DNA of 64,000 nucleotides from Pontixanthobacter rizhaonensis (lineage in GTDB: Bacteria > Pseudomonadota > Alphaproteobacteria > Sphingomonadales > Sphingomonadaceae), in NCBI RefSeq assembly GCF_012972675.1, contig NZ_JABCRE010000002.1:361001-425000 (forward strand), read 5' to 3'. The position numbers and the translations under genes were made by a program. Positions 45,214 to 53,029 of this stretch are shown here, piece by piece. The notes beneath the pieces were generated by a model, which saw only the letters and a program-made list of their open reading frames with translations, ran no database searches and was not told the origin of the DNA. Position 1 is the first letter of the stretch; each line of letters begins with the position of its first letter.

Positions 45214-47283
45214 TTAGCCGCCGAGCGCGTCTGCCAGACCTTTCACATGTTCTGCACCTTCGACGATTTGGGCAGTGGACTTACCCACAGTGTCGCCAAT
45301 CGGTTCCGAGCGCCCGCCAAGGCAGGTGGCCAAGAAGTTTTCCGTCACCGCATTGAATGCGATATTATTGTTCGGCTTGGCAAATCCGTGCCCTTCATCG
45401 GGATAAAGAACATAAGTCACCGGAATGCCTTTTTCTTTCATGGCCGCCACAATCTGGTCGCTTTCCGCCTGATTGACGCGCGGGTCATTGGCACCTTGCC
45501 CGATCAGCAGCGGTTTAATGATGTTGCCAGCTGAATAGAGCGGGCTGCGTTCTTTCAGCATGGCCAAGCCTTCAGGCGTGTTCGGGTTGCCCATCCGTTC
45601 GTGGAATTGGGCAATCAGCGGCTCCCAATATGGCGGGATGGTGGCGAGCAGTGTTTCAAGGTTGGAAGGGCCGACAATATCAACGCCGCAAGCGAATTCG
45701 TTCGGGGTGAATGTCAGCCCGGCCAAAGTCGCATAGCCGCCGTATGAGCCGCCCATGATCGCAACCTTGTCGTCTGTGGTGACACCTTTGCTCACCGCCC
45801 AATCGACCGCGTCGATCAGATCGTCATGCATTTTCTTGCCCCACTCCAGGTCACCGGCGGAAATGAATTCCTTGCCGAAACCGGTCGAGCCGCGGAAGTT
45901 CACGCTGAGGACGGCGTAACCGCGATTGGCGAGCCATTGGTGATAGCTGTTGTAGCCATAATTGTCGCGCGCCCACGGGCCGCCATGAACCAACAATACC
46001 ATCGGGACGGGCTTTTCCGGCACGCCGTCACCGGTCGTATCGCTGCCCGGTGGCAAAGTGAGGTAGGATGGCAATGTCAAACCATCACGGCTGGTCAGTT
46101 CCAGCCCCTGCATGGGTTGAAGCGGAGCGCCTTCCAGTTCTGGCCGCGTTACATAGAAATCGGTCAGAGTTTTTGCGGCCCGGTCATAGATGAATGTCTT
46201 GGACGGGGCCGTCAGCGGATCATTCCACACAATCCATTTCTGGTCATCTTCGGTCCTGCTGGAAACGCCGAATTCACCGTCAAGCTTGGTGTCGAGCCAA
46301 TCGAGAGATGCCTTGATGTCAGGATCAATCGCAGTCCATTCGGTTTCCAGATAGGTAAAGGAATAGGCTTCGACTTCGCCGGTTTTTGGATCGGACATTG
46401 CGCCGCCAATATCGGCTTTGTCATTTTCCGCGATGACCGTCTTTTCGCCTGTGGCGACATCTTGAGCAATCAGAGCGGCTGTGTTCCGGCCGCGGCTGTC
46501 GATCCAGTACATGGTCTTGCCATCGGTTGTGAAACCCGCAGGTTGGGTGGTGAGCGAATCTTCCAATCCCGTACTGTCGGTTGCCTCGGTCGCTATCGTA
46601 CCATCGACAATCGGGAAGAAATCCATGCCGCCAGCCGCGTTGGGCCGGATCGCCATGCGGAGCTGCAAATTATCATCAGCCAGAAAACCGGCATAGCCGT
46701 CATTCTGCTGAACAAGGGTCAATTCCCCGGTGTTCAAATCGAGCAAATGGACATCATGGAGCCGTGCGTCACGATTGTTCAGCCCGACCAGCATTTTGTC
46801 GCGAATGGTTTCGGAGGTACCGATCACTTGGACGCGGGTTTTCTCGAAATCGGTTAGAGTGCGTTCGGCACCGGTCGCAAGATCGACGCCGTATAGCAGG
46901 TAATTTTCATCACCGCCTTTGTCTTGAACATATAGCAAACTTTGCGAATCCGGTGCCCAGAAATACTGCGAAATCGGCCGGTCGGTTGCGCTGGTCATAA
47001 CCTTGGCTGCTGACGGGTCGGATGCTGGTGCAATCCACACATTGAGGACATCATTGTCTGGCGCAAGCCAGCTGAGCCATTGTCCATCGGGGCTAATTCG
47101 GCCCCCGGCTTTTGTCGGATTACCAAACAAATGTGCGCGCGGGATTATCGGAGCCGCTTCGGCAGGAGTGGTCATTGTTTGCGGTGCTTCTTTCTGCTGT
47201 GCGTGCGCAGCTACCGGCAGGGCCATGCTCATCGCAATGACAGCGCAGCTGGCGAAAAGTGATTTAGAATTGAACTTCGACAT
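45214..47283 (-). CDS. Exported S9 family (prolyl oligopeptidase-like) peptidase
   Basis: 689 residues. Signal peptide MSKFNSKSLFASCAVIAMSMALPVAAHAQ suggests the periplasm. The N-terminal two thirds form the beta-propeller; the C-terminal alpha/beta-hydrolase domain has the Ser in IMGGSYGGYATLAG (about 525), Asp in GANDPRVNQAES (about 608) and His in DEGHGFAKP (about 640). Probably a dipeptidyl- or acyl-peptidase. Monocistronic, with its own terminator. Confidence 0.92.
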   Translation of the reverse strand: MSKFNSKSLFASCAVIAMSMALPVAAHAQQKEAPQTMTTPAEAAPIIPRAHLFGNPTKAGGRISPDGQWLSWLAPDNDVLNVWIAPASDPSAAKVMTSATDRPISQYFWAPDSQSLLYVQDKGGDENYLLYGVDLATGAERTLTDFEKTRVQVIGTSETIRDKMLVGLNNRDARLHDVHLLDLNTGELTLVQQNDGYAGFLADDNLQLRMAIRPNAAGGMDFFPIVDGTIATEATDSTGLEDSLTTQPAGFTTDGKTMYWIDSRGRNTAALIAQDVATGEKTVIAENDKADIGGAMSDPKTGEVEAYSFTYLETEWTAIDPDIKASLDWLDTKLDGEFGVSSRTEDDQKWIVWNDPLTAPSKTFIYDRAAKTLTDFYVTRPELEGAPLQPMQGLELTSRDGLTLPSYLTLPPGSDTTGDGVPEKPVPMVLLVHGGPWARDNYGYNSYHQWLANRGYAVLSVNFRGSTGFGKEFISAGDLEWGKKMHDDLIDAVDWAVSKGVTTDDKVAIMGGSYGGYATLAGLTFTPNEFACGVDIVGPSNLETLLATIPPYWEPLIAQFHERMGNPNTPEGLAMLKERSPLYSAGNIIKPLLIGQGANDPRVNQAESDQIVAAMKEKGIPVTYVLYPDEGHGFAKPNNNIAFNAVTENFLATCLGGRSEPIGDTVGKSTAQIVEGAEHVKGLADALGG

Positions 47284-47375
47284 TGATAGTCTCCCCAGTC
47301 AAGATGACAACACTTGAAGTGTAAAGTGACATTGACATGGACGCTCCAAATAGCCAGCCTGGATCGACTAACGGC

Positions 47376-47993
47376 TTACAGAACCGGATTATCGTAGCAG
47401 TGCCAGGCAAATATCGCGATTGCACCGCGATGCGGGCTCCACGGCTCGGACAAGGCCCGCACTTGCTTCTCTGTCGGGCGCTCGGCCAGCTCCAAAATCT
47501 TCTGGATCGCGACTTGCACAGCCAAATCACCAGCGGGCCAAATGTCCGGGCGGCCCTCAGCGAACAAAAGATAGATTTCGGCCGACCAGCGACCAATGCC
47601 TTTGATGCGGGTCAGTTCGGCAATGGCGGCCTCATCATCGGCGGGTAGGTTGTCTAGGTCCAACGTATCGCTGACCACAAGCTCGCATAGCGACCGGGCA
47701 TAGCCTTGCTTTTGCCGCGACAAACCGCACGCGCGCAAAGTATCGAAATCGCGCGATAACAGCTCGTCAGGCAGGATATCTTCACCCAGTTCAGCCTCCA
47801 GCTTGTTCCACACCGAAGCGGCGGAGGCGACACTGACTTGCTGGCCCACAATCGTGCGCAGCAATGTGCGGTATCCAGTCGGACGGATGCGGGGTTCTGG
47901 GTATCCGGCAGCGTCCAAACCGCGTGCAAAAGCGGGTTCCAGCGCCACAATATGATCAACCCCTTGCTTGATTTGCTCTGCGGTCAATCCCAT
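47376..47993 (-). CDS. DNA-3-methyladenine glycosylase II-like (HhH-GPD)
   Basis: Base-excision repair glycosylase of the AlkA type, 205 residues. The helix-hairpin-helix LTRIKGIGRWSAEIYLLF is at about 128-146 and the catalytic Asp in DIWPAGDLAVQ (about 155). The N-terminal domain of E. coli AlkA is missing, as in many bacterial relatives. No neighbours in the same operon; 92 bp before the S9 gene start. Confidence 0.9.
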   Translation of the reverse strand: MGLTAEQIKQGVDHIVALEPAFARGLDAAGYPEPRIRPTGYRTLLRTIVGQQVSVASAASVWNKLEAELGEDILPDELLSRDFDTLRACGLSRQKQGYARSLCELVVSDTLDLDNLPADDEAAIAELTRIKGIGRWSAEIYLLFAEGRPDIWPAGDLAVQVAIQKILELAERPTEKQVRALSEPWSPHRGAIAIFAWHCYDNPVL

Positions 47994-48086
47994 TTGTGTC
48001 CCTCTCTGCTTGCCAAATGCGGTCCCGTATTTTAGCAGCCGCGGCGAATGGCCACGATTGGCCTAAATTAATTCTGGAGTGCCTTC

Positions 48087-48404
48087 ATGCCCAAGATGAC
48101 TGTCGTCAACCGTTCCGGTGAAGAATCAACCATTGAAGTGGAAGACGGCCTGACAGTAATGGAAGCCATTCGTGATAACGGCTTTGATGAATTGCTGGCG
48201 CTATGCGGTGGCTGCTGCTCATGCGCGACGTGTCACGTTTATGTTGACCCCGCATTTGCCGAGAAACTGCCGGCGATTTCTGAAGACGAAGACGATTTGC
48301 TGGAAAGTTCCGACCATCGGACAGGGCAATCCCGTTTGTCCTGCCAGCTTCCGCTTACCGCTGATCTGGATGGACTAAAGATCACTATTTCCCCGGAAGA
48401 CTAA
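48087..48404 (+). CDS. 2Fe-2S ferredoxin (adrenodoxin/putidaredoxin type)
   Basis: Small electron carrier, 105 residues. The cluster ligands are in [15 protein letters not shown] (about 40-54) and a final Cys in SCQLPLT (about 87). The motif also contains one additional Cys not needed for a 2Fe-2S cluster. The family serves cytochrome P450 and other oxygenases; a partner reductase is not nearby. Short SD-like GGAG lies 10 nt before the ATG. Confidence 0.93.
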   Translation: MPKMTVVNRSGEESTIEVEDGLTVMEAIRDNGFDELLALCGGCCSCATCHVYVDPAFAEKLPAISEDEDDLLESSDHRTGQSRLSCQLPLTADLDGLKITISPED

Positions 48405-48480
48405 GCTTCAGAAGATTGAGTGTTTATCGGCGTAGCGGAACTGCATTGCGCCATCCCTATGCGCATCTTATCTGGTGAGC

Positions 48481-49497
48481 ATGATAGCTATGCCAACGCG
48501 TGCGAACACGCTCGAACTTATTGGAAACACCCCGCTTGTCTTACTGGAAGGCCCCAGCGAGGCGGCCGGATGTGAGATTTATGGCAAGTGTGAATTTGCC
48601 AATCCGGGTGCGTCGGTCAAAGACCGTGCCGCCTTGGGTATCGTCCGCGATGCGGAAGCGCGCGGTGAATTAAAGCCGGGCGGGACCATTGTTGAAGGGA
48701 CCGCAGGAAATACCGGCATAGGCATTGCGTTGGTTGCCAATGCGCTGGGTTATAAAACCATCATTGTGATGCCCGATAACCAGTCCAAGGAAAAGATGGA
48801 TACGTTGCGCGCTTTGGGCGCGGAACTGCTTTTGGTTCCTCCGACGAAATTCGCAGATCCATGCCACTTTGTGCATACATCGCGGCGCTTGGCGGAAGAA
48901 ACCGAAGGCGCTGTATGGGCCAATCAGTTCGATAATATTGCCAACCGCAGGGTGCATATTGATACGACAGCGGCGGAGCTATGGGCGCAGTTGGAAGGCA
49001 AGATTGACGGGTTCACTTGTGCGGCTGGTACCGGCGGAACGATTTGCGGTGTCGGATTAGGGCTGAAGGAATTCGACGAGACGGTGCAGATCGCACTGAC
49101 CGATCCGCATGGCGCCGCGCTCTATAGCTATTATGCCGAAGGTGAGCTGAAATCAGAAGGCAGCTCGGTTGCAGAAGGGATCGGGCAAGGGCGCATCACA
49201 GCCAATCTGGAAGGTGCGCCGATTGATACGCAATTCCGTATTTCGGACGAAGAAGGGCTTGTCTGGGTCGCGCGCTTGCTGCGGGAAGAAGGCCTGTGCC
49301 TTGGTCTGTCATCGGGTATCAATGTTGCCGGTGCGATTGCATTGGGCAAAAGGCTGCAAGAACAAGGCCGGGAGAACCCGCGGGTCGCCACGATTTTATG
49401 CGACACTGGCTTCCGATATCTGTCCTCGCTCTACAATGCTGATTGGTTGAAATCGAAAAATTTACCCGTCTTTGATTGGTTGGAAGAGAGCGCATAA
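48481..49497 (+). CDS. cysK: Cysteine synthase family protein
   Basis: PLP-dependent O-acetylserine sulfhydrylase-type enzyme, 338 residues. The PLP Lys is in NPGASVKDRAAL (about 43), followed by EGTAGNTGIGIA (about 75) and GTGGTICGVGLG (about 182). The usual PTSGNTG is here EGTAGNTG, seen in a branch of alphaproteobacterial CysK. ATG 48481 is chosen; a GTG lies 6 bp upstream and a second ATG 9 bp downstream. 47 bp before the next gene. Confidence 0.88.
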   Translation: MIAMPTRANTLELIGNTPLVLLEGPSEAAGCEIYGKCEFANPGASVKDRAALGIVRDAEARGELKPGGTIVEGTAGNTGIGIALVANALGYKTIIVMPDNQSKEKMDTLRALGAELLLVPPTKFADPCHFVHTSRRLAEETEGAVWANQFDNIANRRVHIDTTAAELWAQLEGKIDGFTCAAGTGGTICGVGLGLKEFDETVQIALTDPHGAALYSYYAEGELKSEGSSVAEGIGQGRITANLEGAPIDTQFRISDEEGLVWVARLLREEGLCLGLSSGINVAGAIALGKRLQEQGRENPRVATILCDTGFRYLSSLYNADWLKSKNLPVFDWLEESA

Positions 49498-49544
49498 TCC
49501 CCAAAGCGATTGACTGAGGCGTTGGCTAGGCTAGCGTTTGGATC

Positions 49545-49901
49545 ATGGTGAAGAAGATGTTCAAGCGGGTCCTCCACGGACCGTCCGCAGATACCGCTGC
49601 CCCGCTGGGCGGGAGCCGTGCGCAATCCATCCAGCGTTTGCAAATCGGCATCAGCGGTATTGTGCTGATGATCTTGCTGGTTGCGTTTGCTGATCTCATT
49701 CAAGACCGCGCTGCCCAAACCGAGGCGACCAGCGTTCCGGAGGCAGCCGCCACAGTCGCTGCAGAAGACGTCGAAGCGCCGCAAAGCGACCCGCTGGCGG
49801 ATGCCGGCGTGGTACCAAATCTGCCTGCGGAACCGACGCCAGCCCCGGAACCTGACCCCGAATTGCTGGAGCCACAAGAACAGGCCAGTGAGGCGGAGTA
49901 A
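49545..49901 (+). CDS. Small single-membrane-span protein, unknown function
   Basis: 118 residues. A basic N-terminus is followed by a membrane helix (LQIGISGIVLMILLVAFADLI, about 32-52) and a Glu/Pro/Ala-rich, likely extended C-terminus (VPNLPAEPTPAPEPDPELLEP). No family recognised. It overlaps the next gene by 14 bp, so the two are made together; both precede the mraZ region. Confidence 0.75.
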   Translation: MVKKMFKRVLHGPSADTAAPLGGSRAQSIQRLQIGISGIVLMILLVAFADLIQDRAAQTEATSVPEAAATVAAEDVEAPQSDPLADAGVVPNLPAEPTPAPEPDPELLEPQEQASEAE

Positions 49902-50643
49902 GCTCGCACTGGCGGGCATTTTTGCCGGTATATTGGCGATCTCATCCGCTTGGTTTGCAATGGATGAGCCGCCAGTTCCGCGCCAAAAACAGCAGCTTGG
50001 CTTGATGACCTCGCTGGCGATCTATTGGTCGGGCGGCGAATTGGCAGATATGCTGACAGAGGAGGGGGAGCCGCATTGGGTGCGCAGCTTCCTTGAAAAG
50101 CAATATGAACTTGTGCTGCTGGATAGTTTTGCAGCCCCAGACGGGCTGGTTCCCAATGCGCAATTGGCGGGGCTAACGCAGCTGGTTTTGGCGCAACCTG
50201 CTGCATTGCCGCCGGCAGATTTGGTCGCCCTTGATGATTGGGTCCGGTCTGGCGGGCGATTGCTGCTGTTTGCCGATCCAATGCTGACCGAAGAAACAGA
50301 TTTCGGGCTTGGCGACAAACGGCGTCCGCAAGATATAGCGACGCTCTCTCCTCTGCTCAAAAGATGGGGACTGGAGGAAGGCTTTGATCCGGCCCAGCTT
50401 GATCTGCCATCGGCAGTGCCGGTCCAAGATGAGGATCTGCCGGTTCACATCTATGGACAGTTTGCGTCCGCCGATGCCAGCGCTTGCACACTCCTTGGTG
50501 AAAGGCTGGTCGCGGATTGTGTGATTGGCGATGGACGAGCGGTCATCATCCTGGATGCGCATATGTTGGCTGCCGATCCTATCGATGCGCAAAAAAACAG
50601 GGCTTTACGCCGCCTTATGGATATCGCCTTTTCCCAAGAATGA
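49888..50643 (+). CDS. Membrane-anchored GldG/DUF4350-like protein
   Basis: 251 residues from GTG 49888 within the upstream gene. One membrane helix (LALAGIFAGILAISSAWF, about 5-22) anchors a soluble domain with a Rossmann-like pattern: LLDSFAAPDGLVP, LVLAQPAALPPADLVALDDWVRSGGRLLLFADP (about 90-125 region) and AVIILDAHML. This resembles the GldG/ABC-transporter auxiliary (DUF4350) group; the match is my recognition of pattern only. The stop is immediately followed by the phased GGGAW array. Confidence 0.7.
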   Translation: MRRSKLALAGIFAGILAISSAWFAMDEPPVPRQKQQLGLMTSLAIYWSGGELADMLTEEGEPHWVRSFLEKQYELVLLDSFAAPDGLVPNAQLAGLTQLVLAQPAALPPADLVALDDWVRSGGRLLLFADPMLTEETDFGLGDKRRPQDIATLSPLLKRWGLEEGFDPAQLDLPSAVPVQDEDLPVHIYGQFASADASACTLLGERLVADCVIGDGRAVIILDAHMLAADPIDAQKNRALRRLMDIAFSQE

Positions 50644-50652
50644 GTGGATTTC

Positions 50653-50741
50653 GGGATGAGACGGGAAAATCGCGGGTTCCGTCGTTCTGATCCGGGATTT
50701 TGTGGGGATTTGGCGGGGATTCGGCGGGAAAAACACGGGAT
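50653..50741 (+). promoter_or_regulatory. Helically phased GGGAW array (eight units), likely MraZ operator
   Basis: Eight GGGAW/GGGTT pentamers on the plus strand start at 50653, 50663, 50674, 50694, 50705, 50716, 50726 and 50737; one turn (near 50684) is empty. Total 84 bp over eight turns gives 10.5 bp each, exactly one DNA turn. Known MraZ boxes are direct repeats of a GGG-centred pentamer with 5-nt spacers. Binding here is inference. Confidence 0.7.
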
Positions 50742-50826
50742 TTGGGCAATTTTGAACAAATTTCGGGCGCTATTGGACTGAGTGTTAAGGATAATTAAGC
50801 AATAAAATCATATCTTTAACGCGCTA

Positions 50827-50860
50827 TCCCCAATGATCCCTTAATTTCCCCTAGTATCCC
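50827..50860 (-). promoter_or_regulatory. Four-unit MraZ box (GGGAW, 10-bp period)
   Basis: WTCCC occurs at 50826, 50836, 50846 and 50856, i.e. GGGAW with 5-nt spacers on the minus strand. Format and number of repeats match the described MraZ binding site, about 150 bp before mraZ. Opposite in orientation to the upstream array. Confidence 0.75.
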
Positions 50861-50891
50861 TGCTTTTCACCAGTTAGAACCGTATTCCATC

Positions 50892-50904
50892 AGACAGACT
50901 GTCT
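50892..50904. other. 13-bp palindrome in the mraZ leader
   Basis: AGACAGACTGTCT is a perfect inverted repeat with a central A, 103 bp before mraZ. Possibly an operator; the loop is too short for a hairpin. Confidence 0.3.
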
Positions 50905-51006
50905 CGTGCCGTGTTCAGCCATGCTGGGCAAGCTACCCGTTCTTATGCGCGGGTGGAAGCGGGAAAGTCATGTCGGAGATGTGGTGCAAACAATCGAGGG
51001 GGCGAA

Positions 51007-51525
51007 GTGGCGGGAGCGCTTCAACATAAATATAGCGGACAGGCCCTCACCATGCTCGGTGATAAGGGTCGTTTCGTCTTGCCCCCGGAATTTCGCAACA
51101 CAGTAAAGCTTTCCAGCGAAGGCCGCACATTGTGCCTCGTTAAAGATGAAGAGTTTGATTGCCTGGTCGGCTTTGGTCTGTCCCGCGAAGATGAATTTGA
51201 AGATATGCTGGACCGCGAGGAAGAGCGCGCGATCCGTCTCAATCGCGATTTCAGCCGGTTGAAGCGGTCCAACCAGCTTTACGGCTATAAGAAAATCCCA
51301 TTTGACGATAGCGGCCGGTTTACCATGCCGGACTATTTGCTTGGTCTCGCAAACATTACGGACTCGCTCTATTTTCAGGGTGCTGGTTCTTCCTTCACAG
51401 TTTGGAATCCAGAAGTTCTCGCCCGTCAGGATGATGGCTGGAGCAATGCCAAGGCCGCCTGTGCTGGGATGGTTGCAGAAGCTGCTGCCAAGGCGGGCAA
51501 AAAAGCAGGCGGGAAGGGCAAATGA
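51007..51525 (+). CDS. mraZ: Transcriptional regulator MraZ
   Basis: DNA-binding AbrB-like regulator at the head of the dcw cluster, 172 residues. It forms rings in E. coli and binds its own promoter. Two SpoVT/AbrB-like repeats are visible: [20 protein letters not shown] and [19 protein letters not shown] (about 95-115). GTG at 51007 has GAGGGGG just upstream; an earlier in-frame ATG at 50911 would add 32 unlikely residues. The C-terminus is Lys/Ala-rich. Overlaps rsmH by ATGA. Confidence 0.94.
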   Translation: MAGALQHKYSGQALTMLGDKGRFVLPPEFRNTVKLSSEGRTLCLVKDEEFDCLVGFGLSREDEFEDMLDREEERAIRLNRDFSRLKRSNQLYGYKKIPFDDSGRFTMPDYLLGLANITDSLYFQGAGSSFTVWNPEVLARQDDGWSNAKAACAGMVAEAAAKAGKKAGGKGK

Positions 51526-52472
51526 CCTACGCCGCTGACACCGTCCCGCATATTCCCGTCCTGCTCGACGAGGTAATCGCCGCGTTGCATCCGCAGCCGG
51601 GTGATGTGATTATTGACGCCACATTTGGTGCGGGTGGATATACGCGAAAACTGCTCGATGCGGGTGCAACCGTTCATGCATTCGACCGTGATCCTGATGC
51701 GATTGAAGCTGGTTCTGCCTGGACAGAAACCCAAGAAAGCCCGCCCCGGCTTATTCTTCATGCCCGCCGGTTTTCCGAAATGGCGACGGCAATGGCTGAA
51801 GCTGGCGTTACCAAGATTGACGGCATCACGATGGATATTGGCGTATCATCCATGCAGCTTGATCAAGCAGAGCGCGGCTTCGCGTTTTCGTTCGACGGCC
51901 CGCTCGATATGCGGATGTCGCAAGAGGGTGAAAGCGCGGCGGATTTTCTGAACTCGGCGTCTGAAACTGCGATTGCGGATGTGCTCTATCACTATGGTGA
52001 AGAACGGCAGTCGCGCCGGGTTGCGCGCGCTATTGTCGCTGCGCGCCCGCTGGAAACCACTGGCGAATTGGCGCGCGTGGTGCGTAAGGCGCTTGGCTAT
52101 CACCCTGGCGCGCCGAAAGATCCTGCGACACGTAGTTTTCAGGCGATCCGCATTCACGTGAATGCAGAGCTGGACGAGCTGAAAGACGGGTTGGCCGCAG
52201 CCGAGCATTTGCTTGGTGAGGGCGGCAGGCTTGCTATGGTGAGTTTTCACAGCCTGGAAGACCGGATTGTGAAGCGCTATTTGCGAGAGGCGTCTTCCAC
52301 CGGTGGCGGATCGCGGCATATGCCCGTACTTGACCGTGCGGCACCCGTTTACGCATCGGTTTCCAAAGCCATTCGCGCGTCTGACAAAGAAGTGAACGAC
52401 AATCCGCGCAGCCGCTCTGCCACATTGCGCCATGCCATTCGCACCGCTGCCCCTGCACGGGAGGTCGCGTGA
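51522..52472 (+). CDS. rsmH: 16S rRNA (cytosine(1402)-N(4))-methyltransferase
   Basis: Methylates C1402 of 16S rRNA, 316 residues. [10 protein letters not shown] (about 10), the SAM motif [11 protein letters not shown] (about 33), [18 protein letters not shown] (about 106) and [16 protein letters not shown] (about 242) are all intact. Translationally coupled with mraZ and ftsL. Confidence 0.97.
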   Translation: MTYAADTVPHIPVLLDEVIAALHPQPGDVIIDATFGAGGYTRKLLDAGATVHAFDRDPDAIEAGSAWTETQESPPRLILHARRFSEMATAMAEAGVTKIDGITMDIGVSSMQLDQAERGFAFSFDGPLDMRMSQEGESAADFLNSASETAIADVLYHYGEERQSRRVARAIVAARPLETTGELARVVRKALGYHPGAPKDPATRSFQAIRIHVNAELDELKDGLAAAEHLLGEGGRLAMVSFHSLEDRIVKRYLREASSTGGGSRHMPVLDRAAPVYASVSKAIRASDKEVNDNPRSRSATLRHAIRTAAPAREVA

Positions 52473-53029
52473 TGATCCGCGGAAGCCGTCTACGTCAAAT
52501 TGGTTGGGCAGCGTTGCTGGCCGTGTGCATTGCGGGTTTTGCTGGCCTGACTTTCCGTGTGAATGCGGTGAAGAGCGAAGTTCGCTTGGCCGAGCGTGAG
52601 ATTATCGCGCTGCGCAAAGAAAAAATGATCTTGGAAACCGAGTTCCAAACGCGCGCCAATCAGCAGCAGCTTGCTGATTGGAACCGGATTGAGTTTGGCT
52701 ACCAAGCCCCCAAGGCAGATCAATATCTGGAAAATGAGCGTGAGCTGGCTGATCTAGGGCTGCCGCCTGGTCTTAATGCGCCCAATCCGATCCGGGTGGC
52801 GCGTGCGCCGACCGAAGGCGAAAGTGATAATCTGCCGTCCCTGATTTCCCCGCTGACCGGTGCAGCTTTTGAAGCTGTCACTGCTGACGAAGCCGGTGAA
52901 GAGGTGCTGGGTGATGGCGTACAAGGTGAGGGGGATGCAGAGCCAGCCGAAGCGCCGCGCCAATCACTATCTGATCGGTTGGCATTGGGTAGCCCATTGG
53001 GCGGTCAGCTTGGCGAGGTGTCAGAATGA
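52472..53029 (+). CDS. ftsL: Cell division protein FtsL, long form
   Basis: Bitopic division protein that with FtsB/FtsQ activates FtsWI, 185 residues. Short cytoplasmic start, membrane helix (IGWAALLAVCIAGFAGLTF, about 10-28) then a coiled coil (AVKSEVRLAEREIIALRKEKMILETEF). FtsL is often about 120 residues; here an additional roughly 100-residue acidic, Gly/Pro-rich tail follows. ATG 52472 overlaps the rsmH stop (TGATG). The name rests mainly on position and architecture. Confidence 0.85.
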   Translation: MIRGSRLRQIGWAALLAVCIAGFAGLTFRVNAVKSEVRLAEREIIALRKEKMILETEFQTRANQQQLADWNRIEFGYQAPKADQYLENERELADLGLPPGLNAPNPIRVARAPTEGESDNLPSLISPLTGAAFEAVTADEAGEEVLGDGVQGEGDAEPAEAPRQSLSDRLALGSPLGGQLGEVSE

